A DNA stretch of 64,000 nucleotides from Alsobacter metallidurans. Its GTDB lineage: Bacteria; Pseudomonadota; Alphaproteobacteria; Rhizobiales; Beijerinckiaceae. Each line of letters begins with the position of its first letter. The stretch's first letter is position 1. Shown piece after piece: positions 43,632-51,702 of the stretch. Under the pieces are notes generated by a model. It ran no database searches and was not told the DNA's origin. It saw only the letters and a list, made by a program, of their open reading frames with translations. The position numbers were made by a program, and so were the translations under genes. Location: assembly GCF_014636935.1 (NCBI RefSeq), contig NZ_BMES01000002.1:1-64000 (forward strand). The letters run 5' to 3'.

Positions 43632-43767
43632 GAGGCGCTCCTGCGATGTCCAGTTGATGGTCCTTGATGGCGGATCGAGCCAGCAGACGGGCGAGGCTGC
43701 GGAGTGCTTCACCTGCGAAGGAGCTGCGCCGTACGGCTTTGCGTTTCGCACGGCGGATGGCATCCAC
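43570..43767 (-). CDS. Small basic protein before recombinase module 2
   Basis: 65 residues, highly basic (MDAIRRAKRKAVRRSSFAGE), with TGAGGA 8 bases before the ATG. Its end overlaps the start of the large recombinase in another frame. Position and charge suggest an accessory DNA-binding factor, as the AlpA-like gene is for module 1, but no family is recognised and it could be a chance frame. Confidence 0.4.
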   Translation of the reverse strand: MDAIRRAKRKAVRRSSFAGEALRSLARLLARSAIKDHQLDIAGAPRDEHEERKKDASRRRPEEGT

Positions 43768-44193
43768 GGTGGATCCTCAAAATGATGAGCGGTAACACCC
43801 CTATAACTGACCCACAGTGGCGAGTCCAGAGGAAGTATAAGTGACATTACGCCACTAACGACCGACCCGTAAGTCAGCAGTCGCACAGAAGCGACCTTGT
43901 GAGAGCGTGCTAAAATACACATAATATAAAGATTGAAGACTAGGAATACAGAATCTAAGCAGAACGCAATCCTGAGAAGTAATAGGATCGTACATTCGGG
44001 TATGGTCCGTATACGCGCCTAACCAGAGAGATGCGCCTGCAACAGACGTCAGGGGAGATCGTAGGGGACGGTGAACTGGGGGGTGGTAGTCGAGCGAGTG
44101 CGCAAGGCGGAGCGGCGTCCGACTCCGTCGCGTGTGGATTGGATGAAGCCATATTGGCGCCCGAGCACCGGCGGGTGGCACATCCGTCGAACC
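43768..44193. other. AT-rich intergenic region
   Basis: No gene seen. The part at 43,800-44,030 is AT-rich and comparable to the gap before recombinase module 1, so it may hold promoter and recombination sites for module 2. The rest leads to the pseudo-caspase promoter region. Confidence 0.4.
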
Positions 44194-44204
44194 GTGAGCG
44201 CAAC
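44194..44204 (+). promoter_or_regulatory. GTGAGCGCAAC motif, pseudo-caspase gene
   Basis: Fourth copy of the 11-base motif, 112 bases before the pseudo-caspase start; the preceding CC is shared with copy 1 at 32,080. The other three copies precede the glycine-zipper genes. Confidence 0.35.
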
Positions 44205-44316
44205 TGCAGGTGCGCTCGCGCGCTTCATTCACTCCCGGTTCAGCCGCGCAATCCTCTGATCGATGCCGGGAACTCTGAGCTGGTCCGTGGAGCATCCCGT
44301 ACCTGGAGTATGCGTC

Positions 44317-47022
44317 GTGCCCCGATCGCCGCTGAAGACCCTGGCCCCGTTTCTTATGCTCGCCGTTGCCCTAGCTTCAGGCGTCGGCGCGCCTCCGGCC
44401 GCTGCCCAACAGACTGAGAAGCGCATTGCACTCGTCCTCGGCAACGCAGCCTACCCGGCTGGGGCCCTGTCCTTTCCCGCCAACGATGCCGGGCTGATGG
44501 CGCAGACCCTGCAAGCGTCTGGGTTCGACGTCGTCGGCGCCCGGGACCTCGACGGGGACGGATTGCGCAAGGCGCTGCGCGATTTCGTCGACAAGGCCTC
44601 GCAGTCGGGGCCGGAGACGGTGGCCGCCGTCTATTTCTCTGGCTATGGGCTGCAATTCGAGGGCGAGAACTATCTTGTTCCCGTCGACGCGCAGATCGCC
44701 CGTGCCGGCGACGTTCCCATCCAGGCGATCCGGGTCGCCGACCTGCTGCGCCCGCTCGCGTCGGTGCCCTTGAAGGCGCGTATCGTGGTCCTCGACGCCG
44801 CCCGCGAGAACCCCTTCGCCCGCTCCGGTCCGCCCCTGGCCGGGGGACTCGCTTTGATGGATGCCGATCCCGGCATGCTGGTCGCGTTCAACGCCGCGCC
44901 CGGCAGCGTCGCCCCGCCGCTCCAAGACGCCTACGGCCCTTATGCCCGGGCCCTGGCCGAGATGATCCGCGAGGGCGGGCTACCGCTTGCCGATGTCTTC
45001 GACCGAGCGCGCCTGCGCACGAGCGAACTCACACAGGGTGCGGTGGTGCCGTGGGATGCGGACCGCGTCACCGCGCCGTTCCTGTTCCTCGAACGGACCG
45101 CCGACGCGCCGGTGCCGAAATCGGCCGCGGACCTGTCGCGCCTGCGCGACGGGCCGATCCGCGATCTCGACGCTCGCGACGCCTACCAGGCGGCGCTCGG
45201 CCGCGACACAATCCAAGCCTATCAAGACTTCCTCGCCGCTTATCCTCAGGACCCGATGGCGCGGCGCATTCGACCGCTGCTAGCGGCGCGGCGGGAGGCG
45301 CTGATCTGGCGCCGGACGTCGCAGGTCGGGACAACGCGAGCCTACTGGTCCTATCTGCGGCGCTATCCGCGCGGTCCGCATGCCGGCGAAGCCGAACGGC
45401 GGCTCGGGCGGCTCGCCGCGGCCCTGCAACCGCCGCCCGGCTTCGAGGTGCTGGACTATGACGTGCCCCCACCGCCGCCGGACGAGTTCGTGTATTTCGA
45501 GCGCCCGGTGCTGATGTTCGCAGACCCCGTCTACGACCTGCCGCCGCCTCCGCCACTGGCCTATCTGGAGCCGATCCCGGCCTATTTCGTGGACCTGCCG
45601 CCGCCACCACCTCCGGTCGAGTACTACGTGCTTCCGCAGCCGATCTACGAGCCCGTGCCGGTGTACGTGGAGCGGCCCGCCTACGTCGCGCCGCCGCCGC
45701 TGAACCTGATCACCTACAACATCCACAACACGGTCATCGTAAACCCGCAGGCTAACACGATCGTGGTGCGCTCGCAGGCCGGCGAACCGCTGCTGCCTTG
45801 GGCCGGAGCTGAGGCTGTGGGCATCGTGCCGCGGACGGCGCAAGCCGCTCCCGCCACCTCGGGAGCAGGACAGGGGCAGCCAAAGGTCCCTATGCCGGGC
45901 GCGCCGGCCGCCTCCGGGGCCGCAACGGGCATCGGCCCAGGGGCCGCCGCCGTTGCCGGCGCGGCCGTGGCTGCCGGAGCCGCAGCTGCCGCCATGCGGG
46001 TGGCCTTGCCGCCCTCGGTCGCCGCCAAGGCCCCACGGCCCGAGGCTCCAACGCCCGCGGCACTGGTACCACAGGGCGGAGCCGGCCCGCAGCCGGCGGC
46101 GCAAGTTTCGGGCGGGGTCCGACCCGGAACGCCCGGCGGGCTACCAGGTACGCCCAGTCTGGGTGCGCCCCTGCGAGGTGCCCCCATGTCCGGCCAGCCT
46201 CTGGTTCCCCGCCAGCCTGTCACTCCGGGCCAATCACCTGTTCCAGGCCAAGCTGCAACTCCCTCCCAAGGCCAGCATGCCCTGCCCTCGGCCCTGCCGC
46301 CCCTGCCGGGCCGGCCTGGCGGTAGCCCTGATGCCCTGGCCAGCCCCGGCCGCCTCGGCTCGGCCGGTTTGCGAGGCCAGAGGGCTAGGCCGGGCCCCGC
46401 CAACATGGCGCCGGCGGCGCCCTCGCTCGGGGCCGCATCAAACGGCGCTGCGCTGCAGCCTCTAGCAGGTGCCTCACAACCCGCTCCCGCCGTTCTAAGA
46501 GGGCGTCAGGCAGTCTCCACAGGTCTGGGCGGCCGGTTCGCGCCACCCGTGGGCAGGCCCAGCCAGGCCGACATCGCCCCGTCGCGCCGCAGGCCTGCGA
46601 CCGCGACTGCTCCGCAGGAGCGGGTCGCAGCGCCGCCCTCTCAGCAGCGCGGACCGGCCGGAAGTCTCGCACCCGTGCTGCGTGCGCCGGCCCCGCCCCG
46701 GGCCGAGCCGCCGCCTTTGCGGCAGCTCCCGCCGTTTGCCCGGTCCGAGCGGCCAGCCCCGGCGCAGATGCGGGCACCGCCGCCGCAGATAGTTGCGCCC
46801 CGGCCTGCCGCTCCGCCCCCGCCCCAGGTCCGTGCCCCCGCGCCGCCGCAGATGCGGGGTCCTGCTCCCCCGCTGCAAATGCGGGCGCCCGGGCCGCCAC
46901 CGCAGTTGCGGACGCCTTCACCGCCTCCGCAGGTCCGCAGCCCCGCGCCGCGCCAAACGGAATCGAGGGGTCCTGCCAGCCGGCCACCCTGTGGCGGCCC
47001 CGGCCAGCCGTCATGCCATTAG
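44317..47022 (+). CDS. Exported pseudo-caspase with proline-rich tail
   Basis: 901 residues from a GTG with GGAG upstream (an ATG at 44,263 lacks an RBS). Signal peptide (LKTLAPFLMLAVALASG, then PPAAAQ). Residues about 30-270 are a caspase-like (peptidase C14) fold: KRIALVLGNAAYPAG, VYFSGYGLQFEGENYLVPVD and RIVVLDAARENPF. The catalytic His (SGHG) is Tyr110 and the catalytic Cys (LDAC) is Ala162, so it cannot be a caspase-type protease. The rest is Pro/Ala/Gly-rich with PPPPP runs and ITYNIHNTVIVNP, likely a cell-wall-spanning or scaffold region. Role unknown. Confidence 0.88.
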   Translation: MPRSPLKTLAPFLMLAVALASGVGAPPAAAQQTEKRIALVLGNAAYPAGALSFPANDAGLMAQTLQASGFDVVGARDLDGDGLRKALRDFVDKASQSGPETVAAVYFSGYGLQFEGENYLVPVDAQIARAGDVPIQAIRVADLLRPLASVPLKARIVVLDAARENPFARSGPPLAGGLALMDADPGMLVAFNAAPGSVAPPLQDAYGPYARALAEMIREGGLPLADVFDRARLRTSELTQGAVVPWDADRVTAPFLFLERTADAPVPKSAADLSRLRDGPIRDLDARDAYQAALGRDTIQAYQDFLAAYPQDPMARRIRPLLAARREALIWRRTSQVGTTRAYWSYLRRYPRGPHAGEAERRLGRLAAALQPPPGFEVLDYDVPPPPPDEFVYFERPVLMFADPVYDLPPPPPLAYLEPIPAYFVDLPPPPPPVEYYVLPQPIYEPVPVYVERPAYVAPPPLNLITYNIHNTVIVNPQANTIVVRSQAGEPLLPWAGAEAVGIVPRTAQAAPATSGAGQGQPKVPMPGAPAASGAATGIGPGAAAVAGAAVAAGAAAAAMRVALPPSVAAKAPRPEAPTPAALVPQGGAGPQPAAQVSGGVRPGTPGGLPGTPSLGAPLRGAPMSGQPLVPRQPVTPGQSPVPGQAATPSQGQHALPSALPPLPGRPGGSPDALASPGRLGSAGLRGQRARPGPANMAPAAPSLGAASNGAALQPLAGASQPAPAVLRGRQAVSTGLGGRFAPPVGRPSQADIAPSRRRPATATAPQERVAAPPSQQRGPAGSLAPVLRAPAPPRAEPPPLRQLPPFARSERPAPAQMRAPPPQIVAPRPAAPPPPQVRAPAPPQMRGPAPPLQMRAPGPPPQLRTPSPPPQVRSPAPRQTESRGPASRPPCGGPGQPSCH

Positions 47023-47356
47023 GCCGGGAGCGCCGCGGTTGACCTTGCGCGTGCTTGGTGAAACCCGCCCCGCAGCGCGGGACGAGTCCTCGACCCGGCC
47101 GCTCGTTTGAGAGCGGGGTTCTACATGAATCCGGCGCGCGGGAGTGAGTGCGCTTCCATCGGCGAAAGCGGTGGTCTGATAGGGCGCTCGGGGCTTGGGG
47201 GCTGGCGCGCAGCTGCCAGCGGCTCGTGGTGCTCGACGCACGCGTTGGCGCGCTGTATGACTCTCGCCAACTTCGCACTCGCCCCTTAGGACACCTAACT
47301 TTCGCCGTGCGCCATTTCGGAGCAGACTGGGACATTGAAACCCCAAGGAGGGGATC
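47023..47356. other. Intergenic gap
   Basis: No gene or strong hairpin seen. Carries the AAGGAGGGG ribosome-binding site of the following gene at its right end. Confidence 0.4.
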
Positions 47357-47761
47357 ATGAAAGCGTCGGCTCTGAGCTTTCAGGCGGCTGTGCTGCTGGT
47401 GCTGGTTGGAATGGGCTGGGGTATAGTCATGGCAGCTGCTGGCGACCATTCAACCATGCCAGCACATGCGCACCTCAACCTGCTCGGTTGGGTGTCTTTG
47501 TTTCTGTTCGGGATCTTCTACCACCTCCATCCGGCGCTAGACCGGAACCGGCTTGCGCAAGTGCAAGTATGGGGCTGGATTGCAGCAACTGTGGTCATGA
47601 CCATCGGAGTCGCGCTGGTTCACACCGGAAGGTCGGCCGGAAACCCGATCGCTGCGGTCTCAAGCTTGGCCATTTTTGCCGACATGCTGCTGTTCGCGTA
47701 TCTGGTTTGGCAGCGAGACAAATTCGGCTCGACATCGCCGGCGCTGGCGCCCGCGGAATAA
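47357..47761 (+). CDS. Four-helix membrane protein, haem-copper-oxidase-like
   Basis: 134 residues with four membrane helices. AAGGAGGGG precedes the ATG. The segment MPAHAHLNLLGWVSLFLFGI, then FYHLHPALD, with several histidines, resembles helices of cytochrome oxidase subunit I-type proteins (AHAHxNLLGWVSxxIFG). The protein is far too short to be an oxidase; it belongs to a family of small alphaproteobacterial membrane proteins of unknown role, possibly haem- or metal-binding. Confidence 0.75.
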   Translation: MKASALSFQAAVLLVLVGMGWGIVMAAAGDHSTMPAHAHLNLLGWVSLFLFGIFYHLHPALDRNRLAQVQVWGWIAATVVMTIGVALVHTGRSAGNPIAAVSSLAIFADMLLFAYLVWQRDKFGSTSPALAPAE

Positions 47762-47796
47762 TCTGCGGTCGGACCTCACGTCTGTCTGGCGAAAGG

Positions 47797-47821
47797 GGGC
47801 GGGACGCACATAATCCCGCCC
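47797..47821. terminator. Bidirectional hairpin between convergent genes
   Basis: GGGCGGGA and TCCCGCCC form a perfect stem around 9 bases between the membrane protein and the convergent glycine-zipper gene. The same hairpin type occurs at 52,905-52,929 beside the third copy. Confidence 0.7.
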
Positions 47822-47828
47822 ACTGCGC

Positions 47829-48248
47829 TCAGTTCAGGACTTCGATGACCCTACGAGTCCGATTGTCCACGATCACAGTCCGATTGTTCACCACGGCATA
47901 GTGCCAGCCCGACCGCTGCTTGGTCGTGGTCACGACGGTGTCGGGCACCTCGTAGGTCTCGACGGTCTGCGGGAGAGCTGTCCCGACCACGACCTCCTGA
48001 TCGTAAGCGACTGACGGCCGGCGCTGCTCAACGACATACTGCTGGACGCGGGGGCGGTCGGCGGTATCGAGCGTGCCGCCCACGATCGCGCCAGCGACGC
48101 CACCCACGGCCGCCCCAACTGGACCGCCAACGATAGCGCCGCCCACTGCGCCCGTCGTCGCACCAGCTGCAACGCCGCTGTTCTGGGCCAATGCGGCGCC
48201 AGGGATGATAAAGGCGCAGAGCGCCGCTACAGACAAGATGGCTTTCAT
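47829..48248 (-). CDS. Exported glycine-zipper protein, DUF1236-like (copy 2)
   Basis: 139 residues, nearly identical to copies at 32,149 and 52,937. Signal peptide (MKAILSVAALCAFIIPGAAL), glycine zipper, and C-terminal VETYEVPDTVVTTTKQRSGW then HYAVVNNRTVIVDNRT. GGGAGGAAGTC precedes the ATG. Relative to copy 1 most changes are conservative. It lies in the same orientation as copy 3, about 5.1 kb away. Confidence 0.86.
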   Translation of the reverse strand: MKAILSVAALCAFIIPGAALAQNSGVAAGATTGAVGGAIVGGPVGAAVGGVAGAIVGGTLDTADRPRVQQYVVEQRRPSVAYDQEVVVGTALPQTVETYEVPDTVVTTTKQRSGWHYAVVNNRTVIVDNRTRRVIEVLN

Positions 48249-48301
48249 GACTTCCTCCCATTGCACTATGTGCCTAGGCTGAATGCCCGCTGGGCAGGAT
48301 C

Positions 48302-48312
48302 GTTGCGCTCAC
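48302..48312 (-). promoter_or_regulatory. GTGAGCGCAAC motif, copy 2
   Basis: On the minus strand this motif lies 53 bases before the start of glycine-zipper copy 2. The sequence between motif and start (CATTCAGCCT, then GGGAGGAA) is also conserved with the other copies. Confidence 0.4.
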
Positions 48313-48414
48313 GCTTCGAATTAAGGGCGCAAGGTGGATAAACGGACGATGAACAGTGTTTTCGGCTGCTGTTCAGGCTCGCTGGGTTATCAGGCTTACA
48401 GCGGAGGATTTACA

Positions 48415-48747
48415 ATGGCGCTGAAATCTCTAGCGAGTGCTGCTCTGGTTGCCCTGACGTTGGCATCGAGCGCATTCGGCACATCGACAGAAGCTGCCGC
48501 GCGGAACGGTCGAAATGCGGCGCTCTTTGGAGGACTTGCAGCCGGTGCTCTTGTGGGGAGCGCGTTTGCAGGCAGCAGCAGAGCTTATGCCACGCCTGCT
48601 TATGGCGCTCCGGCATATGGCTACTACGGCCGGCCCGCCTACTATGCCGCCCCTGTTTATGCGCCGTCCTGCTACCGGGAGCGGCAGCCCGTATATGACG
48701 ACTGGGGCGATCTTGCTGGCTATCGCGTGGTTAGGGTCTGCGATTGA
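48415..48747 (+). CDS. Small exported Tyr/Ala-rich protein
   Basis: 110 residues; GGAGG lies 9 bases before the ATG at 48,415. Signal peptide (LASAALVALTLASSAFG), a glycine-rich hydrophobic segment (GRNAALFGGLAAGALVGSAF) and a Tyr/Ala/Pro-rich tail (YGAPAYGYYGRPAYYA) ending in CYRERQPVYDDWG. It resembles short envelope proteins widespread in Rhizobiales. Its stop overlaps the TTG start of the next gene. Confidence 0.75.
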   Translation: MALKSLASAALVALTLASSAFGTSTEAAARNGRNAALFGGLAAGALVGSAFAGSSRAYATPAYGAPAYGYYGRPAYYAAPVYAPSCYRERQPVYDDWGDLAGYRVVRVCD

Positions 48748-49043
48748 AGACCCTTCGTTTGACCTCTTCGGCCTGGCGGTCCTTGGCGCTGATCCAGCTT
48801 ATGGGCTGGATTAGTCCGCCGGGGGCTGTCTACGCCCAAGCGAACGCGACTCCCGAAGTCCGCGAACTCTCGCAATATCTGATACGGGAGAACATCGCGG
48901 GGACCTACTGCAGCGAGAGTGCAACCGGGCCGATGCCCGGGTTCACGAGAGACGCAACCGAACAGGCTTGCCAACATGTCCGTCAGGAAAGCCTGCGTGG
49001 GTCGGGCGCAAGCGGGGCCGCGGGGATTCCACGGCAAGATTGA
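48744..49043 (+). CDS. Small exported protein, 99 aa
   Basis: Probable TTG start overlapping the stop of the preceding gene, which suggests translational coupling. A signal peptide-like N-terminus (SLALIQLMGWISPPGAVYAQ) is followed by a mature part of about 65 residues with LSQYLIRENIAGTYCSESA and two cysteines. No family recognised. Confidence 0.55.
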   Translation: MKTLRLTSSAWRSLALIQLMGWISPPGAVYAQANATPEVRELSQYLIRENIAGTYCSESATGPMPGFTRDATEQACQHVRQESLRGSGASGAAGIPRQD

Positions 49044-49103
49044 TCAGGTTAAGCCATGGATCCCAGTCCATATCGGCTCGCCATCTAGAATGACTTAGAA
49101 GCG

Positions 49104-49127
49104 CCGCGGCGACCAGCCTCGCCGCGG
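49104..49127 (+). terminator. Terminator-like hairpin
   Basis: CCGCGGCGA and TCGCCGCGG form a perfect 9-bp stem around 6 bases, followed by ATCTTTC. It ends the two-gene unit 48,415-49,043 and faces the convergent DUF4394 gene. Confidence 0.7.
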
Positions 49128-49156
49128 ATCTTTCACTCTACGTGGTAGCAGGCAGA

Positions 49157-49936
49157 TCACATCCCCGGCATAATGGCGATGTCGCGCACCTGCATCGTGC
49201 CGACGCCCTCGATCTTGCCGTGGGCGGTGGCCTTGCCGGTGGCGAGGTCGACCCGGTAGAGCGTGTCGGCGGCCATCAGCCAGCCTTCGCTCTTGCCGGC
49301 CGAGTCGGTGACGATGTCGAAGGCCGCCTTGTCGGCCGCGACGCCGAGCTTGCCGACCGCGCCGAGCACGCCGTCGTTCGGGGGAGCCTGCTTCACCAGC
49401 GCGCCGATCGTGCCGTCGATGTCGTACAGGGTGGTCTCCTTGGCGCCCTTCATGGAGTTGGTGTAGGCGCCGGCCACGATCTTGGGCGTCTCGCCCTTGT
49501 GCATGTCGGCCTCGGCGAACTTCAGGTCGCCGTCCTTGGTGACCTTGCCGTCCTCGACGTTGATGCGCAGGTTGGCGCCGTTGGAGCCGATCACGCGCAG
49601 GCGGTCGGCGACCGGGTTGAAGTCGACGGTCATCATCACGTTGGCGGGCAGCGGCATGTCGAGCTTCGACTTGGCGGTCGGCTTTCCGGTCTTGGTGTCG
49701 ATGGTCCAGATCTGGCCGTCCGAGGCGAGGCCGTAGAGCATGCCGTCGGCGGGGCGCACGTCGATGCCGAGCAGGTTGGCACCCTCCACCTTCACGGTGC
49801 CGGTGACCTTCTTGGCGGCAATATCTACCATCGCGAGGGTGTTTTCGCCGATCAGGGCAACGGCGGTCTGGGCCTGAGCGGCGCCAGAGAAGGCCGCGGT
49901 GGCGAGAAGCGCAGCGAACAGCGTCTTGGTTGTCAT
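49157..49936 (-). CDS. Exported DUF4394 beta-propeller protein
   Basis: 259 residues with a signal peptide (KTLFAALLATAAFSGAAQA) and GGGAGAA before the ATG. The mature part has repeated blades: VDIAAKKVTGTVKVEGANLL, GIDVRPADGMLYGLASDGQI, DFNPVADRLRVIGSNGANLR. This is the DUF4394 pattern. Such proteins are periplasmic or secreted, and their function is not established. Confidence 0.88.
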   Translation of the reverse strand: MTTKTLFAALLATAAFSGAAQAQTAVALIGENTLAMVDIAAKKVTGTVKVEGANLLGIDVRPADGMLYGLASDGQIWTIDTKTGKPTAKSKLDMPLPANVMMTVDFNPVADRLRVIGSNGANLRINVEDGKVTKDGDLKFAEADMHKGETPKIVAGAYTNSMKGAKETTLYDIDGTIGALVKQAPPNDGVLGAVGKLGVAADKAAFDIVTDSAGKSEGWLMAADTLYRVDLATGKATAHGKIEGVGTMQVRDIAIMPGM

Positions 49937-50233
49937 CGTGTTTCTCCCGTTGTCTCCGGCTTATTCACCGGGCTGACGGAGCGGGTACACCCCGGCTTTG
50001 GCGGCGGATGCAGCGCGCCGGGAGTTTATTTCGCACTCACATTTCTTGCGGAGCACAAGCTCGGGCGGGAAGTGCCATAACCGAACAACCGAACACCTAA
50101 AGGGGCGCTGTTCCGTGCAGCCACGGTAGGCGGTACTGGCCGCCGCGAGCCTGAAGATCGCTGACGATCAAACCTGAGACCGGCATCAGCGTTGGCTTAG
50201 CTACCAAAAACGCGTGAAGCCTTGAAACGAAAT
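49937..50233. other. Intergenic gap
   Basis: Promoter region for the DUF4394 gene on the minus strand. No other gene supported; a plus-strand frame covering 49,142-50,080 is antisense to DUF4394. Confidence 0.4.
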
Positions 50234-50262
50234 GAGCCCGCCGGTGCGCTGTCGGCGGGCTC
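50234..50262. terminator. Strong isolated hairpin
   Basis: GAGCCCGCCG and CGGCGGGCTC are perfect 10-bp arms around 9 bases. There is no T run and no gene ends nearby, so it may be a remnant terminator or a regulatory stem upstream of the gene at 50,406. Confidence 0.5.
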
Positions 50263-50405
50263 AATACGCGCAGGTACACTGGAGGGGACTTTCCTGCAGG
50301 GCCAAATATGGCCTGGCATCGTTAATGTTCAGCTACTACGCGTCCCGGCGCTCCGACCGGGAACTTGCGCCCATGCCAGCCGTCTTATCCGAAAGGAGAA
50401 CGGCA

Positions 50406-50750
50406 ATGCGCGCAGCTTTGGTTCTGGTGGGTTTGCTTCTGATCCCCGTGACGGCGCGGGCCGCGAGCTTTGACGGGAACTGGTCAGTGTTGCTCAGCAC
50501 AGACAAGGGAGCCTGCGACAAGGCTTATCGCTTCCCGGTGACAGTTGTGGACGGAAAGCTCACCTACGCGGGCCAGTCTGGCGCGACCGCTCAGGGTGGG
50601 ATTACCGGCTCGGGCAAGGTATCGGCCACGTTTACGCAGGGACCGGATACGCTTTCGGCCACAGGCTCGCTGAGCGAGTTCGCGTTGCGGAAATCCCGCA
50701 CATTGACGCTCGGATCCGCCGCCGCATGGAGCGCGCCGTGGAACTGCTGA
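50406..50750 (+). CDS. Exported protein, probably truncated at C-terminus
   Basis: 114 residues; AAAGGAG precedes the ATG at 50,406. Signal peptide (VLVGLLLIPVTARA), then SFDGNWSVLLSTDKGACDKA, YRFPVTVVDGKLTYAG, and GSGKVSATF. This family of small exported alphaproteobacterial proteins normally ends with a G/S-rich strand and CSGxWxAxRR. Here the last 25 residues (EFALRKSRTLTLGSAAAWSA) do not fit, and a different frame overlaps, so the 3' end looks replaced. Confidence 0.65.
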   Translation: MRAALVLVGLLLIPVTARAASFDGNWSVLLSTDKGACDKAYRFPVTVVDGKLTYAGQSGATAQGGITGSGKVSATFTQGPDTLSATGSLSEFALRKSRTLTLGSAAAWSAPWNC

Positions 50751-50893
50751 TTGCCGCCCTGGACGCGATTGATGCCCACGGCGAGGACCTAGAGGAAGGC
50801 GGCGACATGGAGCCCAACTTGGCTGGCTTTCACATGGCCACCACGCTAGACGTGCTCGACTGCGAGCTGGACGAGGCCGCGCGGTTCTATTGA
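50726..50893 (+). CDS. Small acidic hypothetical protein, 55 aa
   Basis: MERAVELLIAALDAIDAHGE, then DLEEGGDMEPNLAGFH and ends LDEAARFY. It resembles short acidic proteins found repeatedly in alphaproteobacterial accessory regions (LIALLDAxDGDPDLE). It overlaps the end of the preceding frame by 25 bases and an open frame continues upstream of its ATG, so it may be a remnant fused onto that gene. A terminator follows. Confidence 0.5.
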   Translation: MERAVELLIAALDAIDAHGEDLEEGGDMEPNLAGFHMATTLDVLDCELDEAARFY

Positions 50894-50958
50894 CGGAACC
50901 CCGAGCCGCCCGAGCTCGTTATCGGGTCAAGTTTGGATTGATCATCCATGTATCGACC

Positions 50959-50998
50959 AGCCCCGCAGCATGCCCCCGCTGCGGGGCTTTCCCTTTTA
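50959..50998 (+). terminator. Rho-independent terminator
   Basis: AGCCCCGCAGC and GCTGCGGGGCT form a perfect 11-bp stem around 8 bases, followed by TTCCCTTTT. It ends the 50,406-50,893 unit. Confidence 0.82.
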
Positions 50999-51039
50999 CT
51001 GACACCCCACTCGTCGCGCCAACGCCGTTTTCATGACCT

Positions 51040-51702
51040 ATGAGCAAGCGATTATCGTTTCGCGACCTCAATGGATGTTCCCGCCGCATGATGACGCTGA
51101 ATATCAGGCTCTTTGATCTCCTGAATGCGTCGGCTGACGCTTCCTCCATCGTCGTCGCCTGGGCGAAGCTGATCGCCTCGGGGTTAGTCTTCGCGGTCGC
51201 CATCCTCCTGACGGCGTTGTGGGTGTGGGGCGATCCTCGGCGACGCGGCGGCTTGGCAGCCACTGCGATCGCTGCCGCGCTGGCGCTGGTCTCAAATCAG
51301 ATTGTGGGTCTGCTCTGGTATGAACCGCGCCCATTTATGGTCGGACTTGGCCGCACTCTGATGGCGCATGTGCCGGAAAATTCGTTTCCAAGCGACCACA
51401 CTACCTTCATGCTGACAGTGGGCTTCGCGCTGATCGCAACGCGAGCCGCCCCAACCTGGGGCAAGGTGGTCAGTGGCATGGGCGTGTTGGTGGCCTGGTC
51501 GCGCATCTACCTCGGCGTTCACTTCCCCATCGACATGCTGGCGTCTGCGCTGATCGCATGCCTCTTTGGCGGGGTCTCCGTCCTGCTGTTGCGGCCGGTT
51601 CACCGCTGGATCCTGCCCATCGCCACGCCGCTTTATGAGGCTTCGTTGCGCGTACTGCACCTGCCGCCCCGCATGTTTCCGCGGTCGTCATCGGGATCAT
51701 GA
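51040..51702 (+). CDS. PAP2-family phosphatase (undecaprenyl-diphosphatase-like)
   Basis: 220 residues (or about 203 from the ATG at 51,091), five to six membrane helices. The three phosphatase motifs are clear: YEPRPFMVG, ENSFPSDHTTFM and SRIYLGVHFPIDMLAS, with catalytic histidines in the last two. The form is closest to BcrC-type undecaprenyl pyrophosphate phosphatases. Its stop overlaps the MFS gene start (ATGA), so they form an operon; a role in envelope recycling or bacitracin-type resistance is inferred. Confidence 0.88.
   Translation: MSKRLSFRDLNGCSRRMMTLNIRLFDLLNASADASSIVVAWAKLIASGLVFAVAILLTALWVWGDPRRRGGLAATAIAAALALVSNQIVGLLWYEPRPFMVGLGRTLMAHVPENSFPSDHTTFMLTVGFALIATRAAPTWGKVVSGMGVLVAWSRIYLGVHFPIDMLASALIACLFGGVSVLLLRPVHRWILPIATPLYEASLRVLHLPPRMFPRSSSGS

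Noticed and set aside
40676-43922. Programmed frameshift in the large recombinase
   Set aside because: No slippery heptamer or downstream structure is evident near 42,000 and the intact homologue at 6,188 has a single frame, so loss of one base is simpler.
49142-50080. 312-codon plus-strand frame antisense to DUF4394
   Set aside because: Shadow of a gene with signal peptide, RBS and family motifs on the minus strand.
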